DNA of 64,000 nt from Tenacibaculum adriaticum (GCF_008124875.1 NZ_VNIA01000001.1:448627-512626); one strand, 5' to 3'. Positions 43,470 through 53,427 are shown, numbered from the stretch's first letter. Notes: generated from the letters alone by a model not told the origin. Program-made: numbers and translations.

Positions 43470-43904
43470 CTAAACTGCATTCACTTCTTTAATTGAAGAC
43501 GTAAAATCCTCTAAATCATTGTCATTCAATACTAAATGAATAGCTTCGTCACATACTTTTTCTACATTATCTGTAGGGAAATGTAAAGCAACAGCAATTT
43601 TTTGCATTAATTTAACTTCTTCTTTACTTACTTCATCATCTGCAAAAACCATTTTTGTTAAACGGTATAAACGCTCTATTCTTTCGTCATAGCTTACAGG
43701 TGCGTTTACTGGATATTTTTCAGGATTCTTTAAAATAAGTTTATATTCTTCCTCACTAATATTTAATCTTTCAGCAGTTCTATTTAACAACTTTTGTTCT
43801 CCTTCGGTAATTATAGTATCAGTTTTAGCTATTTTTACAATACTTGCAAAATGACCTACTTCTTGCTTGTGTTTCCCGTTTGAGTATAAATCAGATATCG
43901 ACAT
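43470..43904 (-). CDS. TerB-like (tellurite-resistance family) cytosolic protein
   Basis: 144 aa, all-helical. KQEVGHFASIVKIAKTDTII opens the first helical repeat, followed by TEGEQKLLNRTAERLNISEE and a second repeat LYRLTKMVFADDEVSKEEVK, LMQKIAVALHFPTDNVEK. The DDEVSKEE and EGEQ acidic loops are the TerB-type metal-binding positions. In other bacteria TerB-like domains are linked to stress and membrane-associated complexes. This copy is isolated from other ter genes, so tellurite resistance should not be read from the name. Confidence 0.8.
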   Translation of the reverse strand: MSISDLYSNGKHKQEVGHFASIVKIAKTDTIITEGEQKLLNRTAERLNISEEEYKLILKNPEKYPVNAPVSYDERIERLYRLTKMVFADDEVSKEEVKLMQKIAVALHFPTDNVEKVCDEAIHLVLNDNDLEDFTSSIKEVNAV

Positions 43905-43921
43905 ATTTTTTGAATTTTCGA

Positions 43922-43929
43922 CAAAAATA
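43922..43929 (-). promoter_or_regulatory. -7 element of the TerB-like gene (minus-strand TATTTTTG)
   Basis: CAAAAATA on the plus strand, 17 bp upstream of the TerB-like ATG. It is divergent from the mfd promoter 44 bp away. Confidence 0.45.
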
Positions 43930-43972
43930 AAGGAAAATGAATGGTAAACTAAAATAAAATTATTGAAAACTT

Positions 43973-43980
43973 TACCTTTG
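43973..43980 (+). promoter_or_regulatory. -7 element of mfd (TACCTTTG)
   Basis: TACCTTTG matches TAnnTTTG. It lies 16 bases before the TTG at 43997 and so supports that codon as the mfd start. Confidence 0.55.
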
Positions 43981-43996
43981 CTTAAAATAGTTACCG

Positions 43997-46900
43997 TTGA
44001 GCAAGCAAACGATTGTTAATCACTACCAAAAATCTGCTAAAACAACGCAGGTTTTACAAGAGCTACAACACGATAAAAACCATTTTCAAATATCGAATTT
44101 GGTAGGGTCGTCGTTGTCTTTTGTTATTTCAGAAACGTTTAAAAAAGTAGATAAACCGTATTTGTTAATTTTTAACGATAAAGAAGAAGCGGCTTATTAT
44201 TTAAATGATTTAGAACAACTTCTAGGAGATAAAAATGTACTTTTTTATCCAGGGTCATACCGAAGACCTTATCAAATAGAAGAAACCGACAATGCTAATG
44301 TTTTATTGCGTTCGGAAGTTTTAAACAGGATAAACTCTAGAAAAAAACCAGCAATAATAGTTACGTATCCTACCGCGTTGTTTGAGAAAGTCGTTACCAA
44401 AAAAGAGCTTGAGAAAAATACACTTAAGGTAAGTGTTGGTGATAATTTATCACTCGATTTTGTTAATGAAGTCTTGTTTGAATATAAGTTTAACCGTGTT
44501 GATTTTGTTACTGAACCAGGTGAATTTTCGGTTCGAGGCGGAATTATAGATGTGTTTTCTTTTTCTCATGACGAACCGTATCGAATAGAATTTTTTGGCG
44601 ATGAGGTAGATAGCATTCGTACGTTTGATGTAGAAACTCAGCTTTCTAATGAAAAGCTAAAAAAAGTAAGCATTATGCCTAATGTTGAAAACAAGGCACT
44701 GCAAGAAAACAGAGAAAGTTTTTTAAAATATATTTCACCTCAAACCATTGTTTTTACCAAAAACATAGATTTACTTGTTGGAAATTTAGACAAGTTTTTT
44801 ACCAAAGCACAAGAGGCTTTTAGTGGTTTATCGAAAGAAATAAAACATGCAGAACCGTCAGAATTATTTTGTGATGGTAATTTTATAAAACAACAACTTC
44901 AAGATTTTACCTTAGTTTCCTTCGGAAGCAATGAATCTGGTAAGAAGATTGATTTTAATATAAAAACGCAACCTTCTTTTAACAAACAATTCAATTTGTT
45001 AATAGAAGATTTAAATGAGCATCATAAAAACGGATTCACGAATTACATCTTTTGTGCAAACGAACAACACGCAAAACGATTTCATGATATTTTTGATGAT
45101 GCAGATGAAGAAGTTCATTATGAAACCTTAGTTTTTCCAATTCATCAAGGATTTATAGACGAAGATGAAAAAATAGTTTGCTATACCGATCATCAAATTT
45201 TTGAGCGTTATCATAAATTTCGATTAAAAAATGGATATGCTAAAAAGCAATCTATAACACTTAAAGAACTTACAAATCTAGAAAAAGGAGATTATGTAAC
45301 ACATATAGATCACGGAATTGGAAAATTTGCTGGATTACAAAAGATTGATGTAGAAGGAAAAAAACAAGAAGCTATTAAATTAGTGTATGGAGATAGAGAT
45401 ATTTTATATGTAAGTATTCACTCATTACATAAAATCTCAAAATTCAACGGTAAAGACGGTAAACCGCCGAAGGTATACAAATTAGGTTCTGATGCTTGGA
45501 AAAAAGTAAAACAAAAAACAAAAGCAAGAGTTAAACACATTGCCTTTAATTTAATTCAATTATACGCGAAGAGACGTTTACAAAAAGGCTATGCTTTTGG
45601 TCATGATACGCATATGCAACATGAGTTGGAAGCAAGTTTTATTTATGAAGACACACCCGATCAATTTTCTGCTACGCAAGAGGTAAAAGCCGATATGGAA
45701 AAAGAACAACCGATGGATCGATTAGTTTGTGGTGATGTTGGTTTTGGAAAAACAGAAGTAGCAATTCGTGCTGCTTTTAAAGCAGTAGATAACGGAAAAC
45801 AAGTAGCCGTTTTAGTACCAACAACCATTTTAGCATTTCAGCATTTTAAAACCTTTACAGAGCGGTTAAAAGGATTTCCAGTTACAATTGATTACTTAAA
45901 CCGTTTTAGAACCGCTAATCAAAGAAAAGGAGTATTAGAAGGTGTTGCTAACGGAAGTGTAGATATTGTTATTGGTACACATCAATTGACTAACAAAAAT
46001 ATTAAATTCAAAGATTTAGGATTATTGATTATTGATGAAGAACAAAAATTTGGAGTTGCGGTAAAAGACAAATTAAAAACGATCAAGGAAAATGTTGATA
46101 CGTTAACATTAACCGCTACCCCAATACCAAGAACCTTACAGTTTAGTTTAATGGCAGCTCGTGATTTATCCGTAATAAAAACGCCTCCACCAAATAGGCA
46201 TCCTATTGAAACAAATGTAATTCGTTTTTCTGAAGAAACTATTCGTGATGCCATTTCTTATGAAATCTCTCGTGGCGGACAAGTGTTTTTTATCCATAAC
46301 CGAATAGCAAATATTAAAGAAGTTGCTGGTTTGTTACAACGTTTGCTTCCGTCAGCTAAAATTGGCATTGGTCATGGGCAAATGGAAGGTAAAAAGCTAG
46401 AAGATCTTATGCTTGGTTTTATGAACGGAGATTTTGATGTGCTAGTTTCTACGACAATTATAGAAAGTGGATTAGATGTACCCAATGCAAATACTATTTT
46501 CATTAATAACGCGAATAATTTTGGATTATCTGACTTACACCAAATGCGTGGTCGTGTGGGGCGTTCGAACAAAAAAGCATTCTGTTATTTTATCACGCCG
46601 CCATATCATATGATGACCGATGAAGCTCGCAAACGTATTACAGCGTTAGAAATGTTTTCTGATTTAGGAAGCGGTTTAAACATCGCTATGAAAGATTTAG
46701 AAATTCGTGGCGCTGGAGATTTATTAGGAGGTGAACAAAGTGGGTTTATTAACGATATTGGTTTTGATACTTACCAGAAAATATTACAGGAAGCTATTGA
46801 AGAATTAAAAGAAAATGAATTTAAAGATTTATATGCTTCGGAAACAGAGAAAAAACCGAAAGAGTTTGTAAAAGAGGTTCAGATAGATACAGATTTTGAA

Positions 46901-47326
46901 ATTTTATTTCCAGATGATTATGTAAATTCAACTACCGAACGTTTAAATTTATATAAAGAATTAAGTGATTTAACTTCGGAAGAAGAACTACTTGTTTTTG
47001 AGAAGAACATTATTGATCGTTTTGGAGAAATACCAAAAGAAGTTAAAGATCTATTAGATAGCGTTCGTATAAAATGGTTAGCGAAAGAACTTGGTTTAGA
47101 AAAGGTTATTTTGAAGAAAAAACGTATGGTTGGGTACTTTGTGTCCGATCAACAAAGTGATTTTTACCAAACCGAAGCATTTACTAGAATGCTGCGCTAT
47201 GTACAACAAAACCCCAAAAGCTGTGTAATGAAAGAAAAACAAACCAAAAACGGATTGCGTTTACTCATCACGTTTATTAAAATAGATTCGGTAAGTACCG
47301 CCTTAAAAATATTAGAAAGAATATAA
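43997..47326 (+). CDS. mfd: Transcription-repair coupling factor Mfd
   Basis: 1109 aa. It removes RNA polymerase stalled at DNA lesions and recruits UvrA. The start is a TTG (MSKQTIVNHYQKSAKTTQVL): no ATG is near and the -7 element fits. The UvrB-like N-terminal part contains LVGSSLSFVISETF and PGEFSVRGGIIDVFSFSHDE. The polymerase-interaction domain begins GDYVTHIDHGIGKFAGLQKI (about 432-451). The RecG-like motor has Walker A VCGDVGFGKTEVAIRA (near 577) and Walker B LLIIDEEQKFGVAVKDK, with the TRG motif region in MRGRVGRSNKKAFCYF. The C-terminal TRCF domain is complete. Two membrane-protein genes follow in the same transcript. Confidence 0.96.
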   Translation: MSKQTIVNHYQKSAKTTQVLQELQHDKNHFQISNLVGSSLSFVISETFKKVDKPYLLIFNDKEEAAYYLNDLEQLLGDKNVLFYPGSYRRPYQIEETDNANVLLRSEVLNRINSRKKPAIIVTYPTALFEKVVTKKELEKNTLKVSVGDNLSLDFVNEVLFEYKFNRVDFVTEPGEFSVRGGIIDVFSFSHDEPYRIEFFGDEVDSIRTFDVETQLSNEKLKKVSIMPNVENKALQENRESFLKYISPQTIVFTKNIDLLVGNLDKFFTKAQEAFSGLSKEIKHAEPSELFCDGNFIKQQLQDFTLVSFGSNESGKKIDFNIKTQPSFNKQFNLLIEDLNEHHKNGFTNYIFCANEQHAKRFHDIFDDADEEVHYETLVFPIHQGFIDEDEKIVCYTDHQIFERYHKFRLKNGYAKKQSITLKELTNLEKGDYVTHIDHGIGKFAGLQKIDVEGKKQEAIKLVYGDRDILYVSIHSLHKISKFNGKDGKPPKVYKLGSDAWKKVKQKTKARVKHIAFNLIQLYAKRRLQKGYAFGHDTHMQHELEASFIYEDTPDQFSATQEVKADMEKEQPMDRLVCGDVGFGKTEVAIRAAFKAVDNGKQVAVLVPTTILAFQHFKTFTERLKGFPVTIDYLNRFRTANQRKGVLEGVANGSVDIVIGTHQLTNKNIKFKDLGLLIIDEEQKFGVAVKDKLKTIKENVDTLTLTATPIPRTLQFSLMAARDLSVIKTPPPNRHPIETNVIRFSEETIRDAISYEISRGGQVFFIHNRIANIKEVAGLLQRLLPSAKIGIGHGQMEGKKLEDLMLGFMNGDFDVLVSTTIIESGLDVPNANTIFINNANNFGLSDLHQMRGRVGRSNKKAFCYFITPPYHMMTDEARKRITALEMFSDLGSGLNIAMKDLEIRGAGDLLGGEQSGFINDIGFDTYQKILQEAIEELKENEFKDLYASETEKKPKEFVKEVQIDTDFEILFPDDYVNSTTERLNLYKELSDLTSEEELLVFEKNIIDRFGEIPKEVKDLLDSVRIKWLAKELGLEKVILKKKRMVGYFVSDQQSDFYQTEAFTRMLRYVQQNPKSCVMKEKQTKNGLRLLITFIKIDSVSTALKILERI

Positions 47327-47327
47327 A

Positions 47328-47888
47328 ATGGCATCAATATTTGGGCATGCAATAACCGCAATTGCTTTAGGGAAGAGTTTTTCTAAAACCATGATTAGTT
47401 ATAAATTTTGGATATTAGGGGTTTTATGCTCAATATTGCCCGATGCAGATGTTATAGGTTTTAGTTTTGATATTAAATACCATAGTTTTTGGGGGCACCG
47501 AGGTTTTTCTCACTCAATTTTATTCGCATTTATTTTAGGAGGTCTTGTTACAGTATTGTTTTATAGAAAACAGACTTTTAGTTTTAATGGAGGTTTATAT
47601 ATTTTGTTTTTTACTTTATGTACAGCATCTCACGGAATTTTAGACGCTTTAACAACAGGCGGGTTAGGCGTTGCATTTTTTTCACCTTTTAACAATACTC
47701 GTTATTTCTTTCCTTGGAGGCCTATTCAGGTTTCTCCTATTGGCGTTGAACGATTTTTCGGTGAAAGAGGACTCAAAGTAATATCGAGTGAACTTATTTG
47801 GATTGGTATCCCTTCTATTTTATATATTGCTGTTGCAATATTTTTTAAACGATCTAATAGAAGAATTAATGGAAAACAATCACATTAA
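47328..47888 (+). CDS. YdjM/DUF457-like metal-dependent membrane hydrolase
   Basis: 186 aa, four to five hydrophobic segments. The family features are FGHAITAIALG at the start, LGVLCSILPDADVIGFSFDI, HSFWGHRGFSHSILFAFIL and ASHGILDALTTGG. The histidines and aspartates of these segments are the putative metal ligands of the LexA-binding/YdjM-like group. A membrane-bound hydrolase is inferred from the family name; no reaction is firmly known. It starts 1 bp after the mfd stop and its 3' end overlaps the EamA-type gene by 20 bp. Confidence 0.85.
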   Translation: MASIFGHAITAIALGKSFSKTMISYKFWILGVLCSILPDADVIGFSFDIKYHSFWGHRGFSHSILFAFILGGLVTVLFYRKQTFSFNGGLYILFFTLCTASHGILDALTTGGLGVAFFSPFNNTRYFFPWRPIQVSPIGVERFFGERGLKVISSELIWIGIPSILYIAVAIFFKRSNRRINGKQSH

Positions 47889-48729
47889 AAACTTATCAGG
47901 GTTAATATTAGCTGCTTTTTTTATAAGTACCTCTAGTGTATTAGGAAAGTATATAGCCATGCCATCTGAGGTTATTGTCTGGTTTCGTTCGGCGTTTGCT
48001 ATGGTTTTTTTATTCATTTATTGTAAATATAAAAGCATTAATTTATTTATTAAATCAAGTAAACATTACGCACCATTTATAATTAGTGCTTTTTTTACGG
48101 CAGCTCATTGGATTACCTATTTTTATGCTTTAAAAAAAGCAAATGTTGCTATAGGAATATTGTCTTTATATACATTTCCTGTTATGGTTGCCTTTTTAGA
48201 ACCTCTTTTTTTTAAAATAAAATTTAACCCAATTCATATCCTTTTAGGAGTATTAGTTTTACTAGGGGTATACTTATTAGCACCTGATTTTAATATTGAA
48301 AGCAGTAATATGCAAGGGGTTTTATTCGGATTGTTATCAGCACTATTCTATTCAATTAGAATACTTATTTTAAAACAATATGTAATTCAATATAACGGAA
48401 TTATGTTAATGTTTTATCAAACATTCATTATTACTGTTTTCTTAGTTCCTGTGTTGTTTTTTATGGATGTTTCAGGGTTTGAAACTCAATACCCATATCT
48501 GTTATTATTAGCATTGTTGGCTACAGCGATAGGACACAGTTTAATGGTACATTCATTCCAGTTTTTCTCAGTATCTACCGCAAGTATCATTAGTAGTGTA
48601 CAGCCTGTTTTCGGAATTATATTAGCTTTTTTGTTTTTAAACGAAATACCAACACTAAATACTTTTTTTGGAGGATCCTTGATTTTAGCTACTGTGTTTA
48701 TTGAGAGTCTTAGAAGCAAGACGAAGTAA
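47869..48729 (+). CDS. DMT-superfamily (EamA) transporter
   Basis: 286 aa from the ATG at 47869 (MENNHIKNLSGLILAAFFIS). The longer frame from 47788 lies within the previous gene and is unlikely. Ten hydrophobic segments fall in two EamA repeats: first LILAAFFISTSSVLGKYIAM ... GIYLLAPDF-type end (VLLGVYLLAPDFN), second MQGVLFGLLSALFYSIRILI ... VQPVFGIILAFLFLNEIPTL. The substrate is unknown; amino acids or metabolite export are typical for the family. It is third in the mfd transcript by overlap. Confidence 0.87.
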   Translation: MENNHIKNLSGLILAAFFISTSSVLGKYIAMPSEVIVWFRSAFAMVFLFIYCKYKSINLFIKSSKHYAPFIISAFFTAAHWITYFYALKKANVAIGILSLYTFPVMVAFLEPLFFKIKFNPIHILLGVLVLLGVYLLAPDFNIESSNMQGVLFGLLSALFYSIRILILKQYVIQYNGIMLMFYQTFIITVFLVPVLFFMDVSGFETQYPYLLLLALLATAIGHSLMVHSFQFFSVSTASIISSVQPVFGIILAFLFLNEIPTLNTFFGGSLILATVFIESLRSKTK

Positions 48730-48736
48730 AAATAAC

Positions 48737-49798
48737 TTAACGTATCATCGAAACATCTTCATAATTACGGCGGACAAAATCGAGTGCGTTTTCTAAGATT
48801 TCCCCCATATTATTACTTTTTTTAAAAGTAATATCTTTCGTAAAATCATATACTTGTTTTTTAAGAAGTTCAACGTTTTCATCAGTCGATATTGTGTCGT
48901 TTTTCATGCAAAAAATCAATTGATTCACTCGATCTTCGGATGATAAAATTCGTTTTGCAACAATAGACCGTTCTTCCAATTTATACTGTTCAATAGAGTT
49001 TTCTAATAATTTATCGGCGACCAATTGCACCATGGGATAATTCTCTTTAAAAAACTGTGGATAATATACTTTAAACTTTCCCTCAAAACATTGTTGGTCG
49101 AAATCAATTGCGCGAATTTTATACACTACATGGTCAAAATCGTGTGTCGTTACAATTACATAATTATACGAACGCATATCTCCCAACAAACGAATCATAC
49201 AACGCTCATTAAATTTTACAAACTCTTTAGCAATCTGTGCTTTTTCAGGTTCCGAACAGTTAGGTAGTACTTCTTTAATAAATATATCCCCTGGTATCCC
49301 TGCTATATGTTCTTCTATCAATGTGTCTTTATACACTAAAAAGTTGAGGTTGTAGGGCGATAAAATATGTTCGAGTTCTAATCCGTAAACACGAGAAGCA
49401 TCCGCTTTTTTAACATAGAAATAGGTGTAATTGTCATTTAAAACATTACGTACTTTTACTCGAAAAGGCTTCGAATTACCAAAAGTGCAGTAATCTACTG
49501 CATCAACACTTAAGTATTGAATATTGTCTAAATTACCGTTTGAGTGTAAAATATTATAGACCATTTTTAAATTCAAATCAATTTCTTTACGCTCAAAATC
49601 AGAATAATACACACGAATCCAAAGCGTGTCTTCATCATTTTTATCATACACCACAATTGAACCTTGAAAACGCAACAAATCATCATAAAAAATCGGAATT
49701 TTTATGTTTCTACCATGCTCTACCAAATAGTCATTTAAAAAATGATTTACAGGAAACGCAGGTTTCTTTTTAGACATTAATTTTTCTTCGGATGCCAT
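48737..49798 (-). CDS. Conserved Bacteroidetes protein with a divergent kinase-like signature
   Basis: 353 aa, soluble, no signal peptide. The family is unnamed to me. The region at about 205-240 reads MIRLLGDMRSYNYVIVTTHD, then KIRAIDFDQQ. It resembles the 'HGDxxxxN ... DFD' catalytic and metal-binding part of aminoglycoside-phosphotransferase-like kinases, with Leu-Gly-Asp in place of His-Gly-Asp. The N-terminal half is beta-rich (FYDDLLRFQGSIVVYDKNDE, DTLWIRVYYSDFERKEIDLN) and could hold the small lobe. The C-terminus is helical. The start could also be at MSKKKPAF (49777). A minus-strand -7 match (CAAAAATA, 49815-49822) lies 16 bp upstream. It is convergent with the EamA gene. Confidence 0.6.
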   Translation of the reverse strand: MASEEKLMSKKKPAFPVNHFLNDYLVEHGRNIKIPIFYDDLLRFQGSIVVYDKNDEDTLWIRVYYSDFERKEIDLNLKMVYNILHSNGNLDNIQYLSVDAVDYCTFGNSKPFRVKVRNVLNDNYTYFYVKKADASRVYGLELEHILSPYNLNFLVYKDTLIEEHIAGIPGDIFIKEVLPNCSEPEKAQIAKEFVKFNERCMIRLLGDMRSYNYVIVTTHDFDHVVYKIRAIDFDQQCFEGKFKVYYPQFFKENYPMVQLVADKLLENSIEQYKLEERSIVAKRILSSEDRVNQLIFCMKNDTISTDENVELLKKQVYDFTKDITFKKSNNMGEILENALDFVRRNYEDVSMIR

Positions 49799-49930
49799 CT
49801 ACAATGATTTTCTTCAAAAATAAAACAAAAGGAATGGATATAACTAGACTTCAAACATTTTTCGTGGGTGTAGTTAATTATTTAGTTTATTAAAAAGGTA
49901 TTTTTAATTCTTGTTTTTTATATTTAGAAA

Positions 49931-52237
49931 ATGAAAAAGAGTCTTATCATTTTATTTATTATTCATTGCAATTTAAATGCTCAAAGTAGTTTTATTGATT
50001 CTGTAATAAAACCATTACAAAAAGAACCACTTTTTTCTGAAAAAGTTTATATACATACAAATAAAGAAATTTATAATTCTGATGATATAATTTGGTTTAA
50101 AGCCTATGTGGTTGGAAATAAAAATAAACCCTCTCAACATACAACACTCTTGTATGTTAACTTATTAAACGAGAAAGGGGATTTAATTATATCTAAAAAT
50201 GTTTTGATAAATAAAGGCATTGGGGTTAACCAAATACAATTACCCTCAACTAAAAAAGGCGCAAAATATTATATACAAGCATATACCAATTATATGAAGA
50301 ATTTTGGAGGTGATAATTATTTCTTCAAAAAAATAACAGCAAAAGGGAATACTAAAATTAACAAACCCTTTAAAAATAAGTATGATATTCAATTGTTTCC
50401 AGAGGGAGGATATTTATTAGAAGGTTTTAAAAATACAATAGGAATAAAAGTTACTAAAAATGGTTATGGAGTAGATTATAGCGCTAAAATAATAACACTT
50501 AATAAACAAGAGGTAACCAAATTTAAAAATGAACATAAAGGAATGTCTAAAACGTCTTTTTTTTATAAAAAAGGGCAAAATTATAGCGCCTCGGTAATTT
50601 TAAAAGATACTGTTATTAATATAGAGGTTCCTTTGGCTAAAAAAGAAGGGGTATTATTGAACTTAACTAAAAATAAAGATTCAATTAAAATAGAATTGAA
50701 AGGACAATTTATAAAAACTAATTATGATAATAATTATATTGTTTTATTTCACCAAAAAAACCAGTTAATAGACTATTTTCAACTGCCTAAATTTGAAAGA
50801 AGAGAGGTTAAAACATTACATATTGATAAAAGAATATTTTTAAATGGTGTAAATACAGTAACTCTATTTAAGAATAATGAACCTATTTCTGAGCGAAAAT
50901 TTTTTATTGAAAAAAGTAATAAGGAAAGTGCTATTAAACTAGAAAAAATATCAGAAGAAATAGATTCTATAACTTATGGTTTAACAATATATGACACAAA
51001 TAAAGAGCTTTTAAATGTTAACGCTAGTGTATCGGTTTTATTAGACAAATATTATAAGTTCAATCCAGAAGTAAACATTGTTAATGCGTTTAATTTATCT
51101 CCTTTTGTCAAAGGGTATATAGAAGAACCTTCACATTATTTTAATCAAAAAAATGCCAAAAGAAAAGAACATTTAGATTTACTACTATTAACTCAAGGAT
51201 GGAGTAAATATGATTTAACAAAAATGATTTCTGATTTAAACCCTAAGTATAAATATAGTTTTGAATTAGGGTTTAATTTAAAAGGGAGCTTGTCTCCAGT
51301 ATTAACAAACGAATTAGCTTTAATTTCATCAAAAGAAAAGTTGATAGATAAAGTAAGTTTAATAGGGAACAATGATTTTAATTTTAAAAAACTATTGATT
51401 TACAAAGGAGATACAGTTAAAGTATCTTTTATAAAAAACAACGAAGCTCTTTCACCAAAAAAAATAAAAATGGATACTGTAAGAAATTTTTTTAATCCTA
51501 AGGTAAAACATTTATCAGAATACACACATCACTCAGATTTAGATGAAAATTATTTTATTAATTCTGATATTATAAAGTTAGATGAAGTTGAGGTTAAAGG
51601 AAAAAAGAGAAGTGAAAAATATTTAAAGAAAAAAAAATTTGTAAAAAAATATAAATCTATTGTTTGGGATATTGGTAAGTATTACCCTTTAAAAATTAGC
51701 CAAAACTATAAAGAGGAAAAGATTAATTTAATGACATTTCTTTTTAATGAAGAAGGTGTTATAATAAAAAAGAGTAAAGGACCATTAAATTATTTGTCTG
51801 TTGGAGTAAATAAATTAGCCTTTTTATTTATTGATGGAAAAGGAATTGAACCAAATGAATTATCTAACGTGTTTTTAAGGATGAATGAAGTTAAAGATAT
51901 AGCAATACAACCAAAAGGAAGAGGAAATAAAAAAATTCAAGTATTTACTACTGAAAATTACAAAAAAAACATTGAAAATTTATTTAAACAATTTATTATT
52001 AAAAACGGATATGACAGAGCAAAAAAATATTACTCTCCTACTTTAAACCCCGAAAATTTTAATGAAATACAAGAGTTAGACTGGAAACCCGTTTTAAGAG
52101 CAAACAAATCTGAAGAAAAGATAACTTTTAAATTAAAGAAGTATGAATATTTAAATCAAAAGAATATTGTTTTTTATATTCAAGGAATCTCGAATAAAGG
52201 GAATTTAATTAATCAAATAATTAAAAACAATAATTAA
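49931..52237 (+). CDS. Secreted MG2-domain/TonB-plug-like protein
   Basis: 768 aa. A short signal peptide (MKKSLIILFIIHCNLNAQS) is followed by SEKVYIHTNKEIYNSDDIIW and FKAYVVGN. This is the macroglobulin-like MG2 pattern seen in large Bacteroidetes surface proteins ('EKVYLHTDK.YY..GD.IWFKAYV'). Several beta domains run to about residue 540. Near 540-680 is a segment like a TonB-receptor plug (KLDEVEVKGKKRSEKYLKKK, then GVNKLAFLFIDGKG). No barrel follows, so it is not a receptor by itself. An envelope or uptake-accessory role is inferred. It stands alone and converges on dprA with 2 bp between stop codons. Confidence 0.75.
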   Translation: MKKSLIILFIIHCNLNAQSSFIDSVIKPLQKEPLFSEKVYIHTNKEIYNSDDIIWFKAYVVGNKNKPSQHTTLLYVNLLNEKGDLIISKNVLINKGIGVNQIQLPSTKKGAKYYIQAYTNYMKNFGGDNYFFKKITAKGNTKINKPFKNKYDIQLFPEGGYLLEGFKNTIGIKVTKNGYGVDYSAKIITLNKQEVTKFKNEHKGMSKTSFFYKKGQNYSASVILKDTVINIEVPLAKKEGVLLNLTKNKDSIKIELKGQFIKTNYDNNYIVLFHQKNQLIDYFQLPKFERREVKTLHIDKRIFLNGVNTVTLFKNNEPISERKFFIEKSNKESAIKLEKISEEIDSITYGLTIYDTNKELLNVNASVSVLLDKYYKFNPEVNIVNAFNLSPFVKGYIEEPSHYFNQKNAKRKEHLDLLLLTQGWSKYDLTKMISDLNPKYKYSFELGFNLKGSLSPVLTNELALISSKEKLIDKVSLIGNNDFNFKKLLIYKGDTVKVSFIKNNEALSPKKIKMDTVRNFFNPKVKHLSEYTHHSDLDENYFINSDIIKLDEVEVKGKKRSEKYLKKKKFVKKYKSIVWDIGKYYPLKISQNYKEEKINLMTFLFNEEGVIIKKSKGPLNYLSVGVNKLAFLFIDGKGIEPNELSNVFLRMNEVKDIAIQPKGRGNKKIQVFTTENYKKNIENLFKQFIIKNGYDRAKKYYSPTLNPENFNEIQELDWKPVLRANKSEEKITFKLKKYEYLNQKNIVFYIQGISNKGNLINQIIKNNN

Positions 52238-52239
52238 AA

Positions 52240-53337
52240 CTAGACTTCAAACATTTTTCCAGGATGCGGTTTTACAACTCCTTTTAATTCCATTTGAATA
52301 AGAATTGAGGATAATTGATGAATAGGTATATTACAATCTAAGGCAATAACATCTAAGAGTTGTCTTCCGTTTTGGATTAAATAGGTATAGATTTTTTCTT
52401 CATCGTCATTAAGTTCAAAGAACAGTTTTTCTTGTATCTGTTTTGTTGGTTTATGTACATCCCAATTCAACATTTTCACTATATCTTCTGCAGAGCTTAA
52501 TAAATGAGCTTGATTGTTTTTGATGAGGTTGTTACATCCTTTACTAAATAAATCACTTGCTCTTCCAGGCAACGCAAAAACATCCCTATTGTAAGAGTTG
52601 GCAATGTCTGCAGTAACTAATGAACCACCTTTTTCAGCAGATTCTATAACAATGGTCGCTTGCGAAATTCCTGCAACTACCCTATTTCTTTTTAAAAAAT
52701 TTTCTCGAAGTGGTTTTTCATCATGCCAAAACTCGGTAATGAATCCACCATTTTCATTTACAGCAGGAATGTGTTTTTTATGAACTTTTGGGTAAATTTC
52801 ATCTAATCCATGCGCTAACACAGCAATAGTTTGTAGTTTGTTTTTTATAGCTGCTTTGTGTGCACAAATATCTACTCCGTAAGCAAAACCACTAACAATA
52901 GTCGGGTTGTATACTGCTAAATCTTTAATGAGTTCATTACAAAAATCACGTCCATAAGAAGTTATATTTCGGGTACCTACAACAGAAATGATTCGTGGGT
53001 TAGTTAAGTTAAGATTTCCATCCTTGAACAATAAAATTGGCGCATCTATGCAATGTTTAAGGTTTTCAGGATAATCGTTATCTTTAAAAAAACAATATTG
53101 GGTTTTACTTTTTTCAATATAACTGAATTCAGTTTCTGCTTTTTTTAAATTTTTATTATCTAATAAATGAGAAATTAATTGAGCGCCAATTCCATCAATT
53201 TTTAATAAAGAAGATTTACTTTCTTTAAACACTTGTGTTGCACTTCCAGAAGTATTTATGAGTTTTTTGGCAATAATATCACCAACTTTTGGAGTTGCTT
53301 GTAACCGTAATATCGCTATTAGTTCATCTTTATTCAT
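52240..53337 (-). CDS. dprA: DNA-processing protein DprA (Smf)
   Basis: 365 aa from MNKDELIAILRLQATPKVGD; the frame extends to 53358 but that extension has no family support. It protects incoming single-stranded DNA and loads RecA during natural transformation. The N-terminal SAM/helix-hairpin region (LKIDGIGAQLISHLLD) precedes the Rossmann-like core: PRIISVVGTRNITSYGRDFC, VSGFAYGVDICAHKAAIKNK, IAVLAHGLDEIYPKVHKKHI and VIESAEKGGSLVTADIANSY. The C-terminal winged-helix (DprA DML1-like) is LLDVIALDCNIPIHQLSSIL. Other competence genes are not in the window. Confidence 0.94.
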   Translation of the reverse strand: MNKDELIAILRLQATPKVGDIIAKKLINTSGSATQVFKESKSSLLKIDGIGAQLISHLLDNKNLKKAETEFSYIEKSKTQYCFFKDNDYPENLKHCIDAPILLFKDGNLNLTNPRIISVVGTRNITSYGRDFCNELIKDLAVYNPTIVSGFAYGVDICAHKAAIKNKLQTIAVLAHGLDEIYPKVHKKHIPAVNENGGFITEFWHDEKPLRENFLKRNRVVAGISQATIVIESAEKGGSLVTADIANSYNRDVFALPGRASDLFSKGCNNLIKNNQAHLLSSAEDIVKMLNWDVHKPTKQIQEKLFFELNDDEEKIYTYLIQNGRQLLDVIALDCNIPIHQLSSILIQMELKGVVKPHPGKMFEV

Positions 53338-53397
53338 GTTCAAAAAATTGATAATCAATATACAAAATATTTGTTGATAACAATTAGGGTAGAACAG

Positions 53398-53427
53398 TTG
53401 TAAAAGTGAACAAAAAAAGTAACTTTG
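53398..53427 (+). promoter_or_regulatory. Full consensus promoter TTG-N19-TAACTTTG of the HU-SPOR gene
   Basis: TTG at 53398-53400, 19 bases, then TAACTTTG at 53420-53427: both halves of the Bacteroidetes promoter with ideal spacing. It overlaps an upstream in-frame GTG at 53406, so the true start is the ATG at 53433. Confidence 0.65.

Noticed and set aside
43470..43904. Tellurite resistance system
   Set aside because: Only an isolated TerB-like domain protein is present; none of the other ter genes is nearby.
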